A DNA stretch of 64,000 nucleotides from Corynebacterium sp. GTDB lineage: Bacteria > Actinomycetota > Actinomycetes > Mycobacteriales > Mycobacteriaceae. Positions 46,610 to 54,995 of the stretch are shown here, piece by piece. The notes under the pieces are model-generated. The model saw nothing but the letters and a program-made list of their open reading frames with translations. It did no database searches and had not been told where the DNA came from. A program made the translations under genes and the position numbers. The stretch is taken from the NCBI GenBank assembly GCA_030530985.1, contig JAUMTX010000002.1, positions 1 to 64,000 of the forward strand, in the 5' to 3' direction. Positions within the stretch are counted from its first letter, which is position 1. The number at the start of each line of letters is the position of its first letter.

Positions 46610-47287
46610 TTAGACCAAACCAGTCTTATATCCGACACCACGAACCGTGAGAATAATGCTCGGGTTCTCTGGGTCCTTTTCAATCTTTGAGCGCAGGCGC
46701 TGCACATGCACATTCACAAGGCGGGTGTCACCCTGGTGGCGGTAGCCCCAGACTTTCTCCAAGAGTTCCTCGCGGGTGAGGACCTGGCGTGGGGCGCGGG
46801 CGAACTGCAAGAGCAGATCAAACTCCAGCGGGGTCAGTGGAAGCTCCTGACCATCGCGGCGCACAATATGGCCGGGCACATCGATACTCAAATCACCAAT
46901 CTTGAGCAGCTCAGCCTCTGGCTTATCATTGCGGCGCAGGCGGGCGCGAATACGAGCCACCAATTCCTTTGGCTTGAATGGCTTCGTAATATAGTCATCG
47001 GCGCCGGACTCCAGGCCCAAAACCACATCGACCGTATCGGTCTTAGCGGTGAGCATCACAATTGGAACATCCGAATTAGCACGGATGGCACGGCAAATAT
47101 CAATGCCATTCATGCCCGGAAGCATGAGGTCCAAAAGGATAAGGTCCGGCTGCAAGTCCTGTGCCGTAGCAACAGCAATGCCACCATCATTAATGGCAAC
47201 TGGGGAAAAACCCTCCGACTCGAGCACAATAGTGAGCATCTCGGAGATAGCTGGATCGTCATCTACGACAAGGATCTTGGGACTCAT
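46610..47287 (-). CDS. mtrA: DNA-binding response regulator MtrA
   Basis: A 225-residue OmpR/PhoB-type regulator. The acidic pocket is D9-D10, phospho-acceptor D53 (LLDLMLPG) and the K of switch FKPKE. The C-terminal winged helix carries LTREELLEKVWGYRHQGDTRLVNVH (cited by position, about 180-204). It is essential in mycobacteria. ATG 47287 overlaps the tmk stop (ATGA), so the two are coupled. Confidence 0.97.
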   Translation of the reverse strand: MSPKILVVDDDPAISEMLTIVLESEGFSPVAINDGGIAVATAQDLQPDLILLDLMLPGMNGIDICRAIRANSDVPIVMLTAKTDTVDVVLGLESGADDYITKPFKPKELVARIRARLRRNDKPEAELLKIGDLSIDVPGHIVRRDGQELPLTPLEFDLLLQFARAPRQVLTREELLEKVWGYRHQGDTRLVNVHVQRLRSKIEKDPENPSIILTVRGVGYKTGLV

Positions 47288-47952
47288 GCCTTTAATTGTC
47301 GCATAATTTTGCTTGCAATGGCTTGTGGCTCTTCGCCATTAATATGAATCCACTGCCCCATCCACTGCTGCTGGGCCAAGTAGCGATAAGAGGCAGCTGT
47401 CTGTTCCTGCAGTACAGCATTGGCTTCGTACCGATCGGGGTTATGGCCGGCGGCCTCTTCACGGGCCTTGGCGCGTGCCCGGGACACCTCAACCGGGGTA
47501 TCCAAGAAGATGCTCAAATCAGGGACCGGCAACCCACACTCGCCGAATTCAAAATCAGCAATGAATTGAGAAACCTGCAGCATATCGGCGCTTGGCTGCA
47601 GATCGGTGTGGCCATCGCGGGCGGCAATACGCCCCATAGAGTATGCCGCATTGGAGGCCACATAGCGATCCAAAATATAGACAGTATTTTTATCGGCCGC
47701 GGCTTGATGCAGGAAGTCACGGTCAGCATGACGATCCAGGGCAAAGAGGGCCGCCATGCCATAGATGCTATCGAGCAGGTCGCCCACGTCCCCGCGCAAC
47801 CCCTTGGTAAATAAGGAGCCCATCGGTGCCGAAGAATAGCGCGGATAGGCGTGCCGTTTTACCAAAAGGTCGCTCTGAGCTGCGGCGTCGACAAGCGCCT
47901 GTACGAGCGTGGACTTGCCGGCACCGTCAATGCCCTCGATAACAATAATCAC
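47284..47952 (-). CDS. tmk: Thymidylate kinase
   Basis: A 222-residue dTMP kinase making dTDP. P-loop EGIDGAGKST (6-15), DR(Y)-type motif LDRYVASNAAY, and a lid region with RAKAREEAAGHNPDRYE. It is followed by mtrA in the same operon, as in other Corynebacteriales. GTG 47952 has TAAACT exactly 6 bases upstream and no ribosome binding site, so the operon mRNA is probably leaderless. The upstream neighbour is not sahH here but a DUF4259-like gene. Confidence 0.95.
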   Translation of the reverse strand: MIIVIEGIDGAGKSTLVQALVDAAAQSDLLVKRHAYPRYSSAPMGSLFTKGLRGDVGDLLDSIYGMAALFALDRHADRDFLHQAAADKNTVYILDRYVASNAAYSMGRIAARDGHTDLQPSADMLQVSQFIADFEFGECGLPVPDLSIFLDTPVEVSRARAKAREEAAGHNPDRYEANAVLQEQTAASYRYLAQQQWMGQWIHINGEEPQAIASKIMRQLKA

Positions 47953-47958
47953 AGAATC

Positions 47959-47964
47959 AGTTTA
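47959..47964 (-). promoter_or_regulatory. -10 box TAAACT of tmk-mtrAB-lpqB (leaderless)
   Basis: TAAACT, then GATTCT (6 bases), then GTG 47952 on the minus strand. It separates tmk transcription from the DUF4259-like gene ending at 47982. Confidence 0.45.
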
Positions 47965-47981
47965 CTTAACTAGGAACTTGA

Positions 47982-48362
47982 TTATCCAAGCGACTCTGTA
48001 AATACGTCGAATTCAAACTCCTCATCCGCCCAGTGTTCGGCGGCACGCTCAAGCACAGTAGCTGCGGCGTCATAGAGTTCGTCATCGACTTCGAGGCCAA
48101 TATTCTTAATCCATGGGTACTGGTCCACAATTTCGGCAATAGTATACGGTGCACCCAACCAGATTGCGGTGATGGTTGCGGCCAGGGCGGCATTTTCCAA
48201 ATCAGCCTCAGAAGCATCGCCATCCGTCACCGTAAGGCATGTGTCCAGCATGTTTTCCACAACGGATTCTGGGTAGCCCTCATTGAAATAGTGATCGAGG
48301 GACTCCAAATAGTCCTCATTATTAGGGGTGCTAAAGATGAAAGAATCCCAGGTATCGCTCAT
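47982..48362 (-). CDS. DUF4259-like small acidic protein
   Basis: A 126-residue, strongly acidic soluble protein. The start MSDTWDSFIFSTPNNEDYLE resembles the DUF4259 opening (TWGxGxFxNDxAxDFL), followed by an Ala-rich helix (AALAATITAIWLGAP) and AAATVLERAAEHWADEEF. DUF4259 proteins are of unknown function, and some sit near toxin or immunity genes; no toxin gene is next to this one. ATG 48362 follows GAAAGGA. It occupies the interval where C. glutamicum carries sahH. Confidence 0.65.
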   Translation of the reverse strand: MSDTWDSFIFSTPNNEDYLESLDHYFNEGYPESVVENMLDTCLTVTDGDASEADLENAALAATITAIWLGAPYTIAEIVDQYPWIKNIGLEVDDELYDAAATVLERAAEHWADEEFEFDVFTESLG

Positions 48363-48566
48363 GTCGGCGCTTCCTTTCTCTAATAGACTTCGGGTAAAGC
48401 CTGCTCAAATACGGGGTCATACAGTTTTGGCGCCGAGGGCGAACACCTACTTAGGCCTTTCGACGTCTCCGCCAGAGTCCCAGTCTTTCCTCTTTGGAAC
48501 ACCAGCGTTCACCACTGATTGTACTGAAGCCCCCGTAACTGGCAAAGCAGCAGGTCAAAGATAGAT

Positions 48567-48580
48567 ATCTGCAGAATGGC
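48567..48580 (+). repeat. Intergenic element copy D (partial)
   Basis: ATCTGCAGAATGGC equals the core of copy A (ATCTGCAGAATTATGGC) with TTA missing. It points toward the gene at 48921. Confidence 0.35.
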
Positions 48581-48720
48581 CGAAATTCTTAACGCTTTTC
48601 TTAGATTACATCAGAAACTAGGGGAAATTGCAGGGCTTGGAACTAGCACGCTGTGCAAAATGGACCAATTAGCAGGTTTTCTACCGATCAAATTACATAT
48701 TTTTTTCTTGAAGATACAGG

Positions 48721-48747
48721 CAGGTCACGGCTATATTTTTGCAGATT
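48721..48747 (-). repeat. Intergenic element copy C
   Basis: On the minus strand ATCTGCAAAAATATAGCC followed by GTGACCTG, matching copy A (ATCTGCAGAATTATGGC and TTTTACCTG) at about 20 of 26 positions. It points toward the DUF4259-like gene. Confidence 0.5.
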
Positions 48748-48803
48748 CAGCCAATTTTCAGGCTCATTCTCTTTGGATTCTCTTAGGTTTTTTTGAGAGT
48801 TCC

Positions 48804-48812
48804 TGTTATGAT
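48804..48812 (+). promoter_or_regulatory. Extended -10 promoter TGTTATGAT of the surface-protein gene
   Basis: TG-N-TATGAT, about 110 bases before ATG 48921. The -35 region is poor, as is common with extended -10 promoters. Confidence 0.5.
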
Positions 48813-48920
48813 AGTAAGCGTGAATGCACCGCGGTGGACAAACATCGACCACGCACTCATCGCGGTTATCACAGATTATCGTAAGTACTGCTCAATGCAG
48901 GTAAAGGAGGTGTTGCGTCG

Positions 48921-50531
48921 ATGAATTCCGCTGGAGTTAACTTTTTGGCACTCGGCGTAGCGTCCACTCTTACCTTTGGCAGTGTTGCTTTTGGTCTGTA
49001 TCAGGACTCCCAGGCCTCTAATTCTGAGGGCCATTATTCCATTGATAGCGCCGACTCCCCCTTCGCCGCTAAGAAGCTTCCTGATTTTATTGCGACCCTC
49101 CCAACCTCCGAGGAAACTGCAACCGCAGCGGTTCCTAGCCCATCTGCTGACGCAGTGATTGTGGCTAATGCCCATGCCGGCGCAGGCGCAGCAAATAATG
49201 CAGCTTCTAATAATGGCAACAATGGTTCCAACAACGGTGCTGGTAGCGCCGCACAGAATGCAGAACCACAGTCCAATTCCAATAGCAATGACTCTGCCGC
49301 TTCTACCCCGGCAGTAAGTCCTGCAGGCAACGCGCAGAGCAATACTTCTGGTTCCGATTCTGTGGAGACCTATACTCCTTCCGTTTCGGTTCCAACTGTG
49401 AATCATCCTAGTGGTGCAGCAACCCCAACTTCAAGTGCACAGCCTAGTGAGTCTCAGACCAGCCCAACTGTTGCTACGACCCCAGCGTCTACTACTGCAA
49501 CTACCCCTGAGGCCACCTATGCTCCGGTTACCACACCTCCACTGATCCCAGTTGCGCCAGTGAAGAGCCCAGCGACTAGCGTCACGGCTACCACTGTGTA
49601 CGTAACCCAGGAAGTTATTGTGTCGACCGAGGTGATTACTGTCACCAGCGCTAAGCCGGCACAGAGCGTCGAGGAAAGCACTGAGCCTTCCTCCGTTCCT
49701 GAGCCAGAGGTAACCTCTACTGAGAAGTCCACTTCTGAAGAGGCAACTTCTGCTGAATCTACTTCTGCAGAGCCAACTTCCGTTGAGCCAAGCACCGAAG
49801 TCAGCACTGAGGTAAGTACCGAGGTCAGCACAGAGGTCAGCACCGAAGTGACTTCTTCTCAGGAGCCTGCAACTCTGGATCCAGATCCAGAGCCATCCAG
49901 TGAGGATCGCACCCCTGAAAACCAGCCAGGCAATGTGGATATCCACAATACCGAGCTGCCACAGATTGAGGGCGAGCATACCTGGATTCTGGATTACTTT
50001 GAGACTCCTGAATACACAGGTTGGGCCATCATTGGCTACATCCAGGGTGAGGACCAGTCCACCATCCGTTGGTTCGGTTCCGCTATCCCTACCAAGATGA
50101 CCCCATCCGGTGAGATCACGCTTACAAGCGCCCCACCATCAGTCAGCCTCACCACTGACACCGAGATTCCTCAGGTGTCCGCAAGCAGTGAGCCAAGTAG
50201 CGAGCCAAGCAGCCATAGTTCTGAGAATGTGGTTTCTAACCAGGACAGCATTCCAGTAACCAGCGCTCTTGAGCCAAGCACTGCCCCACAGGCAAGCGGC
50301 ACCGAGGCACCTGCGGGCGCCGAATCTTCCCAGGAGCCACTAGAGAGCAGTGCAGCACAGACTAGTGCAACTCAGAGCAGCGCTTCTGAGTCCAAGGCTG
50401 CAGAGTCTAGCTCCGTAGAGGCTAGTACTGAGGTATCCACTGGCCGTGAGGTTCCACAGTCTAGTGCAGAGCCAGCTACTCGCCAGAAGAACGCCTCTGA
50501 GGCTGCCTCTTCTGAGACCGAGAGCGAATAA
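48921..50531 (+). CDS. Ser/Thr/Glu-rich exported surface protein of unknown function
   Basis: A 536-residue protein. A hydrophobic N-terminal segment (about 5-25) acts as signal peptide or anchor. Residues 30-330 and 400-536 are low-complexity Ser/Thr/Pro/Glu/Ala sequence, including five STEV repeats, likely extended and possibly glycosylated. One compact island at about 350-395 (HTWILDYFETPEYTGWAIIGY, IRWFGSAIP) is the only folded-looking part. No LPXTG or C-terminal TM helix is present. ATG 48921 follows AAAGGAGG, a very strong ribosome binding site, so expression may be high. I know no homologue by name. It resembles the Thr/Glu-rich end of the gene at 1-510 in composition. Confidence 0.8.
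   Translation: MNSAGVNFLALGVASTLTFGSVAFGLYQDSQASNSEGHYSIDSADSPFAAKKLPDFIATLPTSEETATAAVPSPSADAVIVANAHAGAGAANNAASNNGNNGSNNGAGSAAQNAEPQSNSNSNDSAASTPAVSPAGNAQSNTSGSDSVETYTPSVSVPTVNHPSGAATPTSSAQPSESQTSPTVATTPASTTATTPEATYAPVTTPPLIPVAPVKSPATSVTATTVYVTQEVIVSTEVITVTSAKPAQSVEESTEPSSVPEPEVTSTEKSTSEEATSAESTSAEPTSVEPSTEVSTEVSTEVSTEVSTEVTSSQEPATLDPDPEPSSEDRTPENQPGNVDIHNTELPQIEGEHTWILDYFETPEYTGWAIIGYIQGEDQSTIRWFGSAIPTKMTPSGEITLTSAPPSVSLTTDTEIPQVSASSEPSSEPSSHSSENVVSNQDSIPVTSALEPSTAPQASGTEAPAGAESSQEPLESSAAQTSATQSSASESKAAESSSVEASTEVSTGREVPQSSAEPATRQKNASEAASSETESE
49791..49850 (+). repeat. Five 12-base tandem repeats coding for STEV
   Basis: Imperfect AGCACCGAGGTC units encode Ser-Thr-Glu-Val five times. Such repeats can change number by slippage and alter the length of the surface protein in frame. 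Confidence 0.9.
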
Positions 50532-50551
50532 TTGTAGAGAACACACAAGTT

Positions 50552-50582
50552 AGGGTGTAGGCAAAGAGCCTACACCCTTTCT
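50552..50582 (+). terminator. Intrinsic terminator of the surface-protein gene
   Basis: GGGTGTAGGC (50552-50561), loop AAAGA, GCCTACACCC (50567-50576), then TTTCTT. Confidence 0.9.
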
Positions 50583-50698
50583 TCATGCCCTCGTTAGGTC
50601 ACGGCTGGCCGGGCGATGAGGCCTTGCACTACTACCCTGCTGCTGCGACTTGTGCGGTGAAGTAGGCCCGGTATGTGTGCGGTGTATGTGGGCATGGG

Positions 50699-50732
50699 AA
50701 AAGCCCCGGGGGTAAAACCACCCAGGGCTGAA
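50699..50732 (-). terminator. Terminator of manA
   Basis: On the minus strand AGCCCTGGGTGG, loop TTTTA, CCCCCGGGGCT, then TTTT. The stem has small mismatches. Confidence 0.75.
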
Positions 50733-50769
50733 TTCCGCTTGGTTCCGCTTTAGCCGCAGCAGCTAGTGC

Positions 50770-51999
50770 TTAGACGCGGGCGATGAAAAACTCCACAGGC
50801 TCGTCACCGGCAGGGGCAATATGGACAGTAGGGTCACCGGCAGGGACCCAGATTGCATGGCCCTGGCTAATGCTCAGAGGCTCCTTGTGGTCCTTGCCCT
50901 CAAGCTGGGCCTGGAGGGTGCCCTTGGTGGCAAGAATAATCTGTGGGCCATCATGATCCACAGCCACAGGGCCGGACACCTCATAGCGGGAGATGTCGAA
51001 CTCATCAATTGGCACAGGATAGTGGGTACCCTGCTCAGGCAGAGTGCTATCAGCCTCAGAGACGACGCGTGGGTCATCATTGGTGACAAAGCGCAGTACA
51101 CGGGCCAGTTCAGGCACATCCACATGCTTGGAGGTCAGGCCACCGCGCAGCACATTATCAGAGTTAGCCATGATTTCAACACCGAGACCATGCACATAGG
51201 CGTGCAGCTGACCGGCATCAAGATAGAGGGCCTCACCAGGTTCCAGATTGACCTTATTGAGCAGCAGTGCACCAAGCACGCCGACATCGCCAGGATAGCG
51301 GTCATTCAGGTTGATGATATTGCGCAGGGTATCCACAATCCACTCAGCATAGGATGCTTCCTTGCTCTCAGCCTTTGCCACTACAGCCTTGGCGGCAGTG
51401 ATCAAAGCATCAATAAGCTGGTTGCGGGTAGCAACAGGGGCACCAATCCAGGTGGTGAAAATGGAGCGCAGCACATCTTCATCGGAGCCTTCGAGCATTG
51501 GACGATAATGATCGAGGGCTGGAGAATTGAGGGCGTCGAAAAGCTCAACGGTCTTGCTGATTGGTCGGAAACCAGCCATGGCCTCAAAAGGAGTCAAAGC
51601 CACAATCAACTCAGGCTTGTGGTTATCGTCCTTGTAGTTACGGTTAGGGGCATTGAGCTCAGGACCATTCGCATTCTCGCGGGCGAAGCCTTCCTCAGCC
51701 TGCGCCTTGGATGGGTGTGCCTGCAAAGACAGTGGCTCGCCGGCAGCCAAAAGCTTAAGCAAGAATGGCAGGCGGTTGCCATAGGTGGAGCAGACGCGTG
51801 CACCAAGTTCGAACTCTGGGTCGGCCTCAATCAAATCAACCAAAGGGGTGTCTTCAATGAGGGAAGAGCCGGTTGGGTGGGCGCCGAACCAGATTTCAGC
51901 CTCTGGTCGCTCGGATGGGCTAGGCTCCCCGCGAAGTTCTGCAATAGCAGTACGGGAACCCCAAGGGTAAGCGCGCAACGTGCCGGTTAGCACATGCAT
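50770..51999 (-). CDS. manA: Mannose-6-phosphate isomerase, class I
   Basis: A 409-residue cupin enzyme that converts fructose-6-P to mannose-6-P, the entry to GDP-mannose and thus lipomannan and lipoarabinomannan. The zinc-site motifs QAHPSKAQAEEG, DNHKPELIVALTPFEAMAGFRP (cited by key residues Q, H, E) and LDAGQLHAYVHGLGVEIM are intact. ATG 51999 follows GGAGG. It is third after the DUF3499 gene and manB in a leftward run, with a 102-base gap from manB. Confidence 0.96.
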   Translation of the reverse strand: MHVLTGTLRAYPWGSRTAIAELRGEPSPSERPEAEIWFGAHPTGSSLIEDTPLVDLIEADPEFELGARVCSTYGNRLPFLLKLLAAGEPLSLQAHPSKAQAEEGFARENANGPELNAPNRNYKDDNHKPELIVALTPFEAMAGFRPISKTVELFDALNSPALDHYRPMLEGSDEDVLRSIFTTWIGAPVATRNQLIDALITAAKAVVAKAESKEASYAEWIVDTLRNIINLNDRYPGDVGVLGALLLNKVNLEPGEALYLDAGQLHAYVHGLGVEIMANSDNVLRGGLTSKHVDVPELARVLRFVTNDDPRVVSEADSTLPEQGTHYPVPIDEFDISRYEVSGPVAVDHDGPQIILATKGTLQAQLEGKDHKEPLSISQGHAIWVPAGDPTVHIAPAGDEPVEFFIARV

Positions 52000-52101
52000 G
52001 AATCAAATCCTCCAATAACCATAGAAAACCGCTGGTGCCCCTCACCGAAGTGATCCGTGGGTGCGCCAGCGGAATATGAACGAATTCCAGTTTAGCAGGA
52101 A

Positions 52102-53481
52102 TTATGCGCGGATGATACCGAGAATCTCCTCAACCAGGGCATCAACCTCAGCCTTAGTTGGGGCCTCAACATTGAGACGAAGCAGTGGCTCAGTATTGGA
52201 ACCACGAACATTGAACCATGCTGGGGTGTCCTTGAGCTGGACAGTCACACCATCGAGACGATCAACGGACTCGGTGCGGTCAGCGAAAGCAGCAACGACA
52301 GCCTCGGTGCGCTCAGCCTGAGCCTCGGCATTAGCCAGGCGGGAGTTAATCTCGCCGGAAGCAGCATAGCGGTTATAAGCAGCCATCATTTCGCTCAGTG
52401 GCTTGTCCTGGTGACCCTGGGCGGAGAGCACGTGCATAGCAGCGAGCAGGCCGGAGTCAGCATTGAAGAAGTCAGTGAAGTAGTAGTGAGCGGAGTGCTC
52501 GCCACCGAAGATAGCATTGTGCTCAGCCATCTTGGCCTTAATGAAGGAGTGGCCAACACGGGTACGAACAGCCTTGCCGCCATTTTCAGCAATGATTTCT
52601 GGAACGACCTTGGAGGTGATCAGGTTGTGAATAATGGTGCAACCTGGGTTCTCCTTGAGGGTGCGCTCAGCAATAATGGCGCAGATGGCGGATGGGGACA
52701 CTGGGTCACCCTTCTCATCCACAACGAAGCAGCGGTCAGCGTCGCCGTCGAAAGCCAAACCAATATCGGAACCGGTCTCAACAACGAACTTCTGCAGATC
52801 GAGGAGGTTCTTTGGCTCCAGTGGGTTAGCCTCGTGGTTAGGGAAGTTACCGTCGAGCTCGAAGTAGAGTGGCTCAATGGTCAGTGGCAGGCCTTCAAGA
52901 ACGGCTGGAACGGTCATGCCGCCCATACCATTGCCGGCATCCACCGCGACCTTGAGTGGGCGAATGCCCTCAAGGTTTACGAGTTTACGCAGGTAATCGC
53001 GGTAACCAGACAGAACGTCGCGCTCTTCAACACTGCCCTTCTCGCCATCGAAGGCAGGAACGCCATTAACAAGCATGTCCTTAACCTCGAGCAGACCGGT
53101 CTCCTCACCCACTGGGCGGGCGCCGGCGCGGCACATCTTAATGCCGTTGTACTTGGCTGGGTTGTGGGATGCGGTGAACATTGCACCTGGAACATTGAGG
53201 TCACCGGAAGCATAGTAGAGCTCATCGGTGGAGGTCAGGCCCAGGTAGACGACGTTCAGGCCCTGGCTGTTAACACCCTCAGCGAAGGCGCGGGACAGCA
53301 CTGGGGAGGAATCACGCATATCGTGGCCCACTGCGATGGTATCGGCACCCTCACCGCGCATCAGATACGCGAAGGCTGCGCCAGCGTCACGGATAAAGTC
53401 GGCATCGAAACCGTCCTCACCAACAACGCCACGGACGTCATAGGCCTTTACGGATGCATCTACCTGTTCACGGGAACGCAC
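52102..53481 (-). CDS. manB: Phosphomannomutase/phosphoglucomutase (ManB/PmmA)
   Basis: A 459-residue alpha-D-phosphohexomutase that turns mannose-6-P into mannose-1-P. The phosphoserine loop is TASHNP with S105, the Mg-binding loop is DGDADR near 247, the sugar loop is GGEHSAHYYF, and the phosphate loop near the C-terminus is RGSNTEPLLR. GTG 53481 follows AAGGAG. It lies 49 bases after the DUF3499 gene and before manA, giving two consecutive steps of mannose activation. Confidence 0.95.
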   Translation of the reverse strand: MRSREQVDASVKAYDVRGVVGEDGFDADFIRDAGAAFAYLMRGEGADTIAVGHDMRDSSPVLSRAFAEGVNSQGLNVVYLGLTSTDELYYASGDLNVPGAMFTASHNPAKYNGIKMCRAGARPVGEETGLLEVKDMLVNGVPAFDGEKGSVEERDVLSGYRDYLRKLVNLEGIRPLKVAVDAGNGMGGMTVPAVLEGLPLTIEPLYFELDGNFPNHEANPLEPKNLLDLQKFVVETGSDIGLAFDGDADRCFVVDEKGDPVSPSAICAIIAERTLKENPGCTIIHNLITSKVVPEIIAENGGKAVRTRVGHSFIKAKMAEHNAIFGGEHSAHYYFTDFFNADSGLLAAMHVLSAQGHQDKPLSEMMAAYNRYAASGEINSRLANAEAQAERTEAVVAAFADRTESVDRLDGVTVQLKDTPAWFNVRGSNTEPLLRLNVEAPTKAEVDALVEEILGIIRA

Positions 53482-53530
53482 ATTTACTCCTTATAGTTTG
53501 AAAAATTTTACGGTTGTGGCGGGTATGCGA

Positions 53531-54004
53531 CTAACCCTGCGCTTGTGGATTAGCTCCGGCGGATCCACCGTGGTCCTCTTCAGGCCGTGGAACCATACTC
53601 AGAAACGGCCTGCTAGGAGCAGGGTTCGGGCTGAATGACCGCTGTGACGGGTGCCCGAATCCGAATCCTGGTCGAGACCGTCGCACCTGTTGGCGGTTGA
53701 GTTCTTGCTCATTTTCTTCCTCCCTGCGCTGCTCTTCCATGGCGCGCGCAAGGGCGGTGAGATCATCTTCCTCGTCGAAAATGGAACCGCGACGGTCAAT
53801 AGTTATATCTTCGACCCGAACTAATTCCCAGCCTTTGGGGGCTGACATTCGCGCTGCATGCTTGGCACACAGATCCCAACCTCGGGTCTGAGTTGAGGTT
53901 GATAGTGGCCCAATAACTGCTGTTTGATTCCCATTATTATATGAGAAAGTAGCCACGGCTGGTTCAGGACAGCCTGGCTTAGAACAGCGACGCATTTGAC
54001 TCAC
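53531..54004 (-). CDS. DUF3499 family protein (Rv3258c-like)
   Basis: A 157-residue protein. The N-terminal domain carries cysteines in RRCSKPGCPEPAVATFSY and the LCAKHAARM motif, which look like a treble-clef or zinc-finger-type metal site (C7, C12, then C46 and H49). The C-terminus is a charged, then Pro/Ser-rich tail. GTG 54004 is fixed by TAGAAT 7 bases upstream (leaderless); ATG 53995 is in frame. The family is actinobacteria-specific and always near manB; function unknown. Confidence 0.85.
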   Translation of the reverse strand: MSQMRRCSKPGCPEPAVATFSYNNGNQTAVIGPLSTSTQTRGWDLCAKHAARMSAPKGWELVRVEDITIDRRGSIFDEEDDLTALARAMEEQRREEENEQELNRQQVRRSRPGFGFGHPSQRSFSPNPAPSRPFLSMVPRPEEDHGGSAGANPQAQG

Positions 54005-54011
54005 GCATTCA

Positions 54012-54017
54012 ATTCTA
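54012..54017 (-). promoter_or_regulatory. -10 box TAGAAT of the DUF3499-manB-manA unit (leaderless)
   Basis: TAGAAT, then TGAATGC (7 bases), then GTG 54004 on the minus strand. Confidence 0.5.
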
Positions 54018-54123
54018 ACTCTAAGGCTAATATCACGCTAAATTAGACAAGCCTAATTAATTGTAATTTTTATGCTTTTGAGGGATTGCCGGCGTGGATA
54101 CCAACGTGTCGGCCTGCGCGTTC

Positions 54124-54129
54124 TATTCT
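54124..54129 (+). promoter_or_regulatory. -10 box TATTCT of the Rv3259-like gene (leaderless)
   Basis: TATTCT, then 7 bases, then GTG 54137. It forms a divergent pair with the DUF3499 promoter. Confidence 0.45.
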
Positions 54130-54136
54130 TAAATTC

Positions 54137-54592
54137 GTGCGCATGCATTCTCATTCACCTCGGCATCGACAGGAGCTTCGTGGTCCGCTCCTGCCTAGTT
54201 CCGTGCCACTTTTTCGTACTCGCGGCGAGCTTTTCGACGACCTCGCTGTCGAGGCCTATGATTCCGTGCGTGCCCGCTTTCACCAACAATTAATGGGAGT
54301 GGATCTTGCTGTGGACATGGCTCCGCGCATGCGCCTGACGGGCCCTGTGCCGGCCGATGTGGTGGCCGATGGCCCGGTTCCTTTGGGGCGCTTTATTCCT
54401 GCTGGGGTGGATCACCAGGGCAATCCCACAAGAGCACGCATTGTTGTATTCCGTAAGCCTATTGAAATGCGCGCGGGGGCGCAGGCCACAGAGCGCTATA
54501 AGTTATTGCAGTGGGTGTGCGCCAAGTTGGTGGCCTATGTGGTGAATGCTGATCCTGTGGCTGTGTATAGGCGGGCACGGATGCGTGGTTAA
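54137..54592 (+). CDS. Metallopeptidase-family protein without the zinc motif (Rv3259-like)
   Basis: A 151-residue protein. HRQELRGPLLP at the N-terminus, then VADGPVPLGRFIPAGVDHQGNPTRARIVVFRKPIE (by position about 75-110) follow the actinobacterial family annotated as metallopeptidase/DUF1025. The HExxH helix found in other members is replaced by LLQWVCAKLVAYVV, so it cannot be a zincin as it stands. GTG 54137 is supported by TATTCT 7 bases upstream; ATG 54143 is two codons later. Divergent from the DUF3499 gene, as in mycobacteria. Role unknown. Confidence 0.78.
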   Translation: MRMHSHSPRHRQELRGPLLPSSVPLFRTRGELFDDLAVEAYDSVRARFHQQLMGVDLAVDMAPRMRLTGPVPADVVADGPVPLGRFIPAGVDHQGNPTRARIVVFRKPIEMRAGAQATERYKLLQWVCAKLVAYVVNADPVAVYRRARMRG

Positions 54593-54617
54593 AAGTATGT
54601 TGGCCACATCTGGGCAT

Positions 54618-54648
54618 GAAAAAACCGGCTGGTAAAAACCAACCGGTT
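54618..54648. terminator. Terminator of whiB2 (bidirectional)
   Basis: AACCGGCTGG (54623-54632) pairs with CCAACCGGTT (54639-54648). On the minus strand it ends in TTTTTT, serving whiB2. Confidence 0.85.
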
Positions 54649-54653
54649 GGAGC

Positions 54654-54995
54654 TTAAGCTTGACGCTGGTTTGTTTCCAGTTTCTTACGCTCACGCTCGG
54701 AGAGGCCACCCCAAATGCCGAATCGCTCGTCATTCTGGAGGGCGAACTCTAGGCATTCATCGCGCACACCGCAGGCAGCACAAATGCGCTTAGCCTCGCG
54801 GGTCGAGCCACCTTTATCCGGAAAGAAGGCCTCAGGATCGGTTTGCGCACAGAGGGCCTGTTCCTGCCAATCCTGCTCAACAGCAGCAAAAAGGTCATCA
54901 TGGGAAGCGGCTGAGCCGCCAGAAGCTGCTGCACGCCTAACACCCGGGACAATACCTAGACCCCGGAGTGTAGCGTCGGTTGCAAAGTCTTCCAC
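54654..54995 (-). CDS. whiB2: WhiB2-type Fe-S regulator (WhcD in C. glutamicum nomenclature)
   Basis: A 113-residue WhiB protein. The Fe-S ligands are C49, C72, C75 and C81, the turn is GIWGG (93-97), and the tail RERKKLETNQRQA is basic. WhiB2/WhmD/WhcD acts in cell division and septation and, with WhiA, at division gene promoters. A 45-residue N-terminal extension is low-complexity. GTG 54995 follows AAAGGAG closely. It has the WhiB2 position between manB-DUF3499 and the mannose/rhamnose genes. Confidence 0.93.
   Translation of the reverse strand: MEDFATDATLRGLGIVPGVRRAAASGGSAASHDDLFAAVEQDWQEQALCAQTDPEAFFPDKGGSTREAKRICAACGVRDECLEFALQNDERFGIWGGLSERERKKLETNQRQA

Larger units (their letters stand above)
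48363..48920. other. 558-base intergenic region between the DUF4259-like and surface-protein genes
   Basis: No gene that I trust. It holds element copies D (48567-48580, plus) and C (48721-48747, minus), an extended -10 promoter TGTTATGAT (48804-48812) and a leader with the 10-base palindrome CACCGCGGTG near 48828. Confidence 0.55.

Noticed and set aside
48576..48884. 102-codon open frame in the long intergenic region
   Set aside because: No ribosome binding site, spans the extended -10 promoter of the next gene, and the translation has no family likeness.
49791..49850. CRISPR-like short repeats
   Set aside because: They are contiguous 12-base coding repeats (STEV) without spacers, inside a gene.
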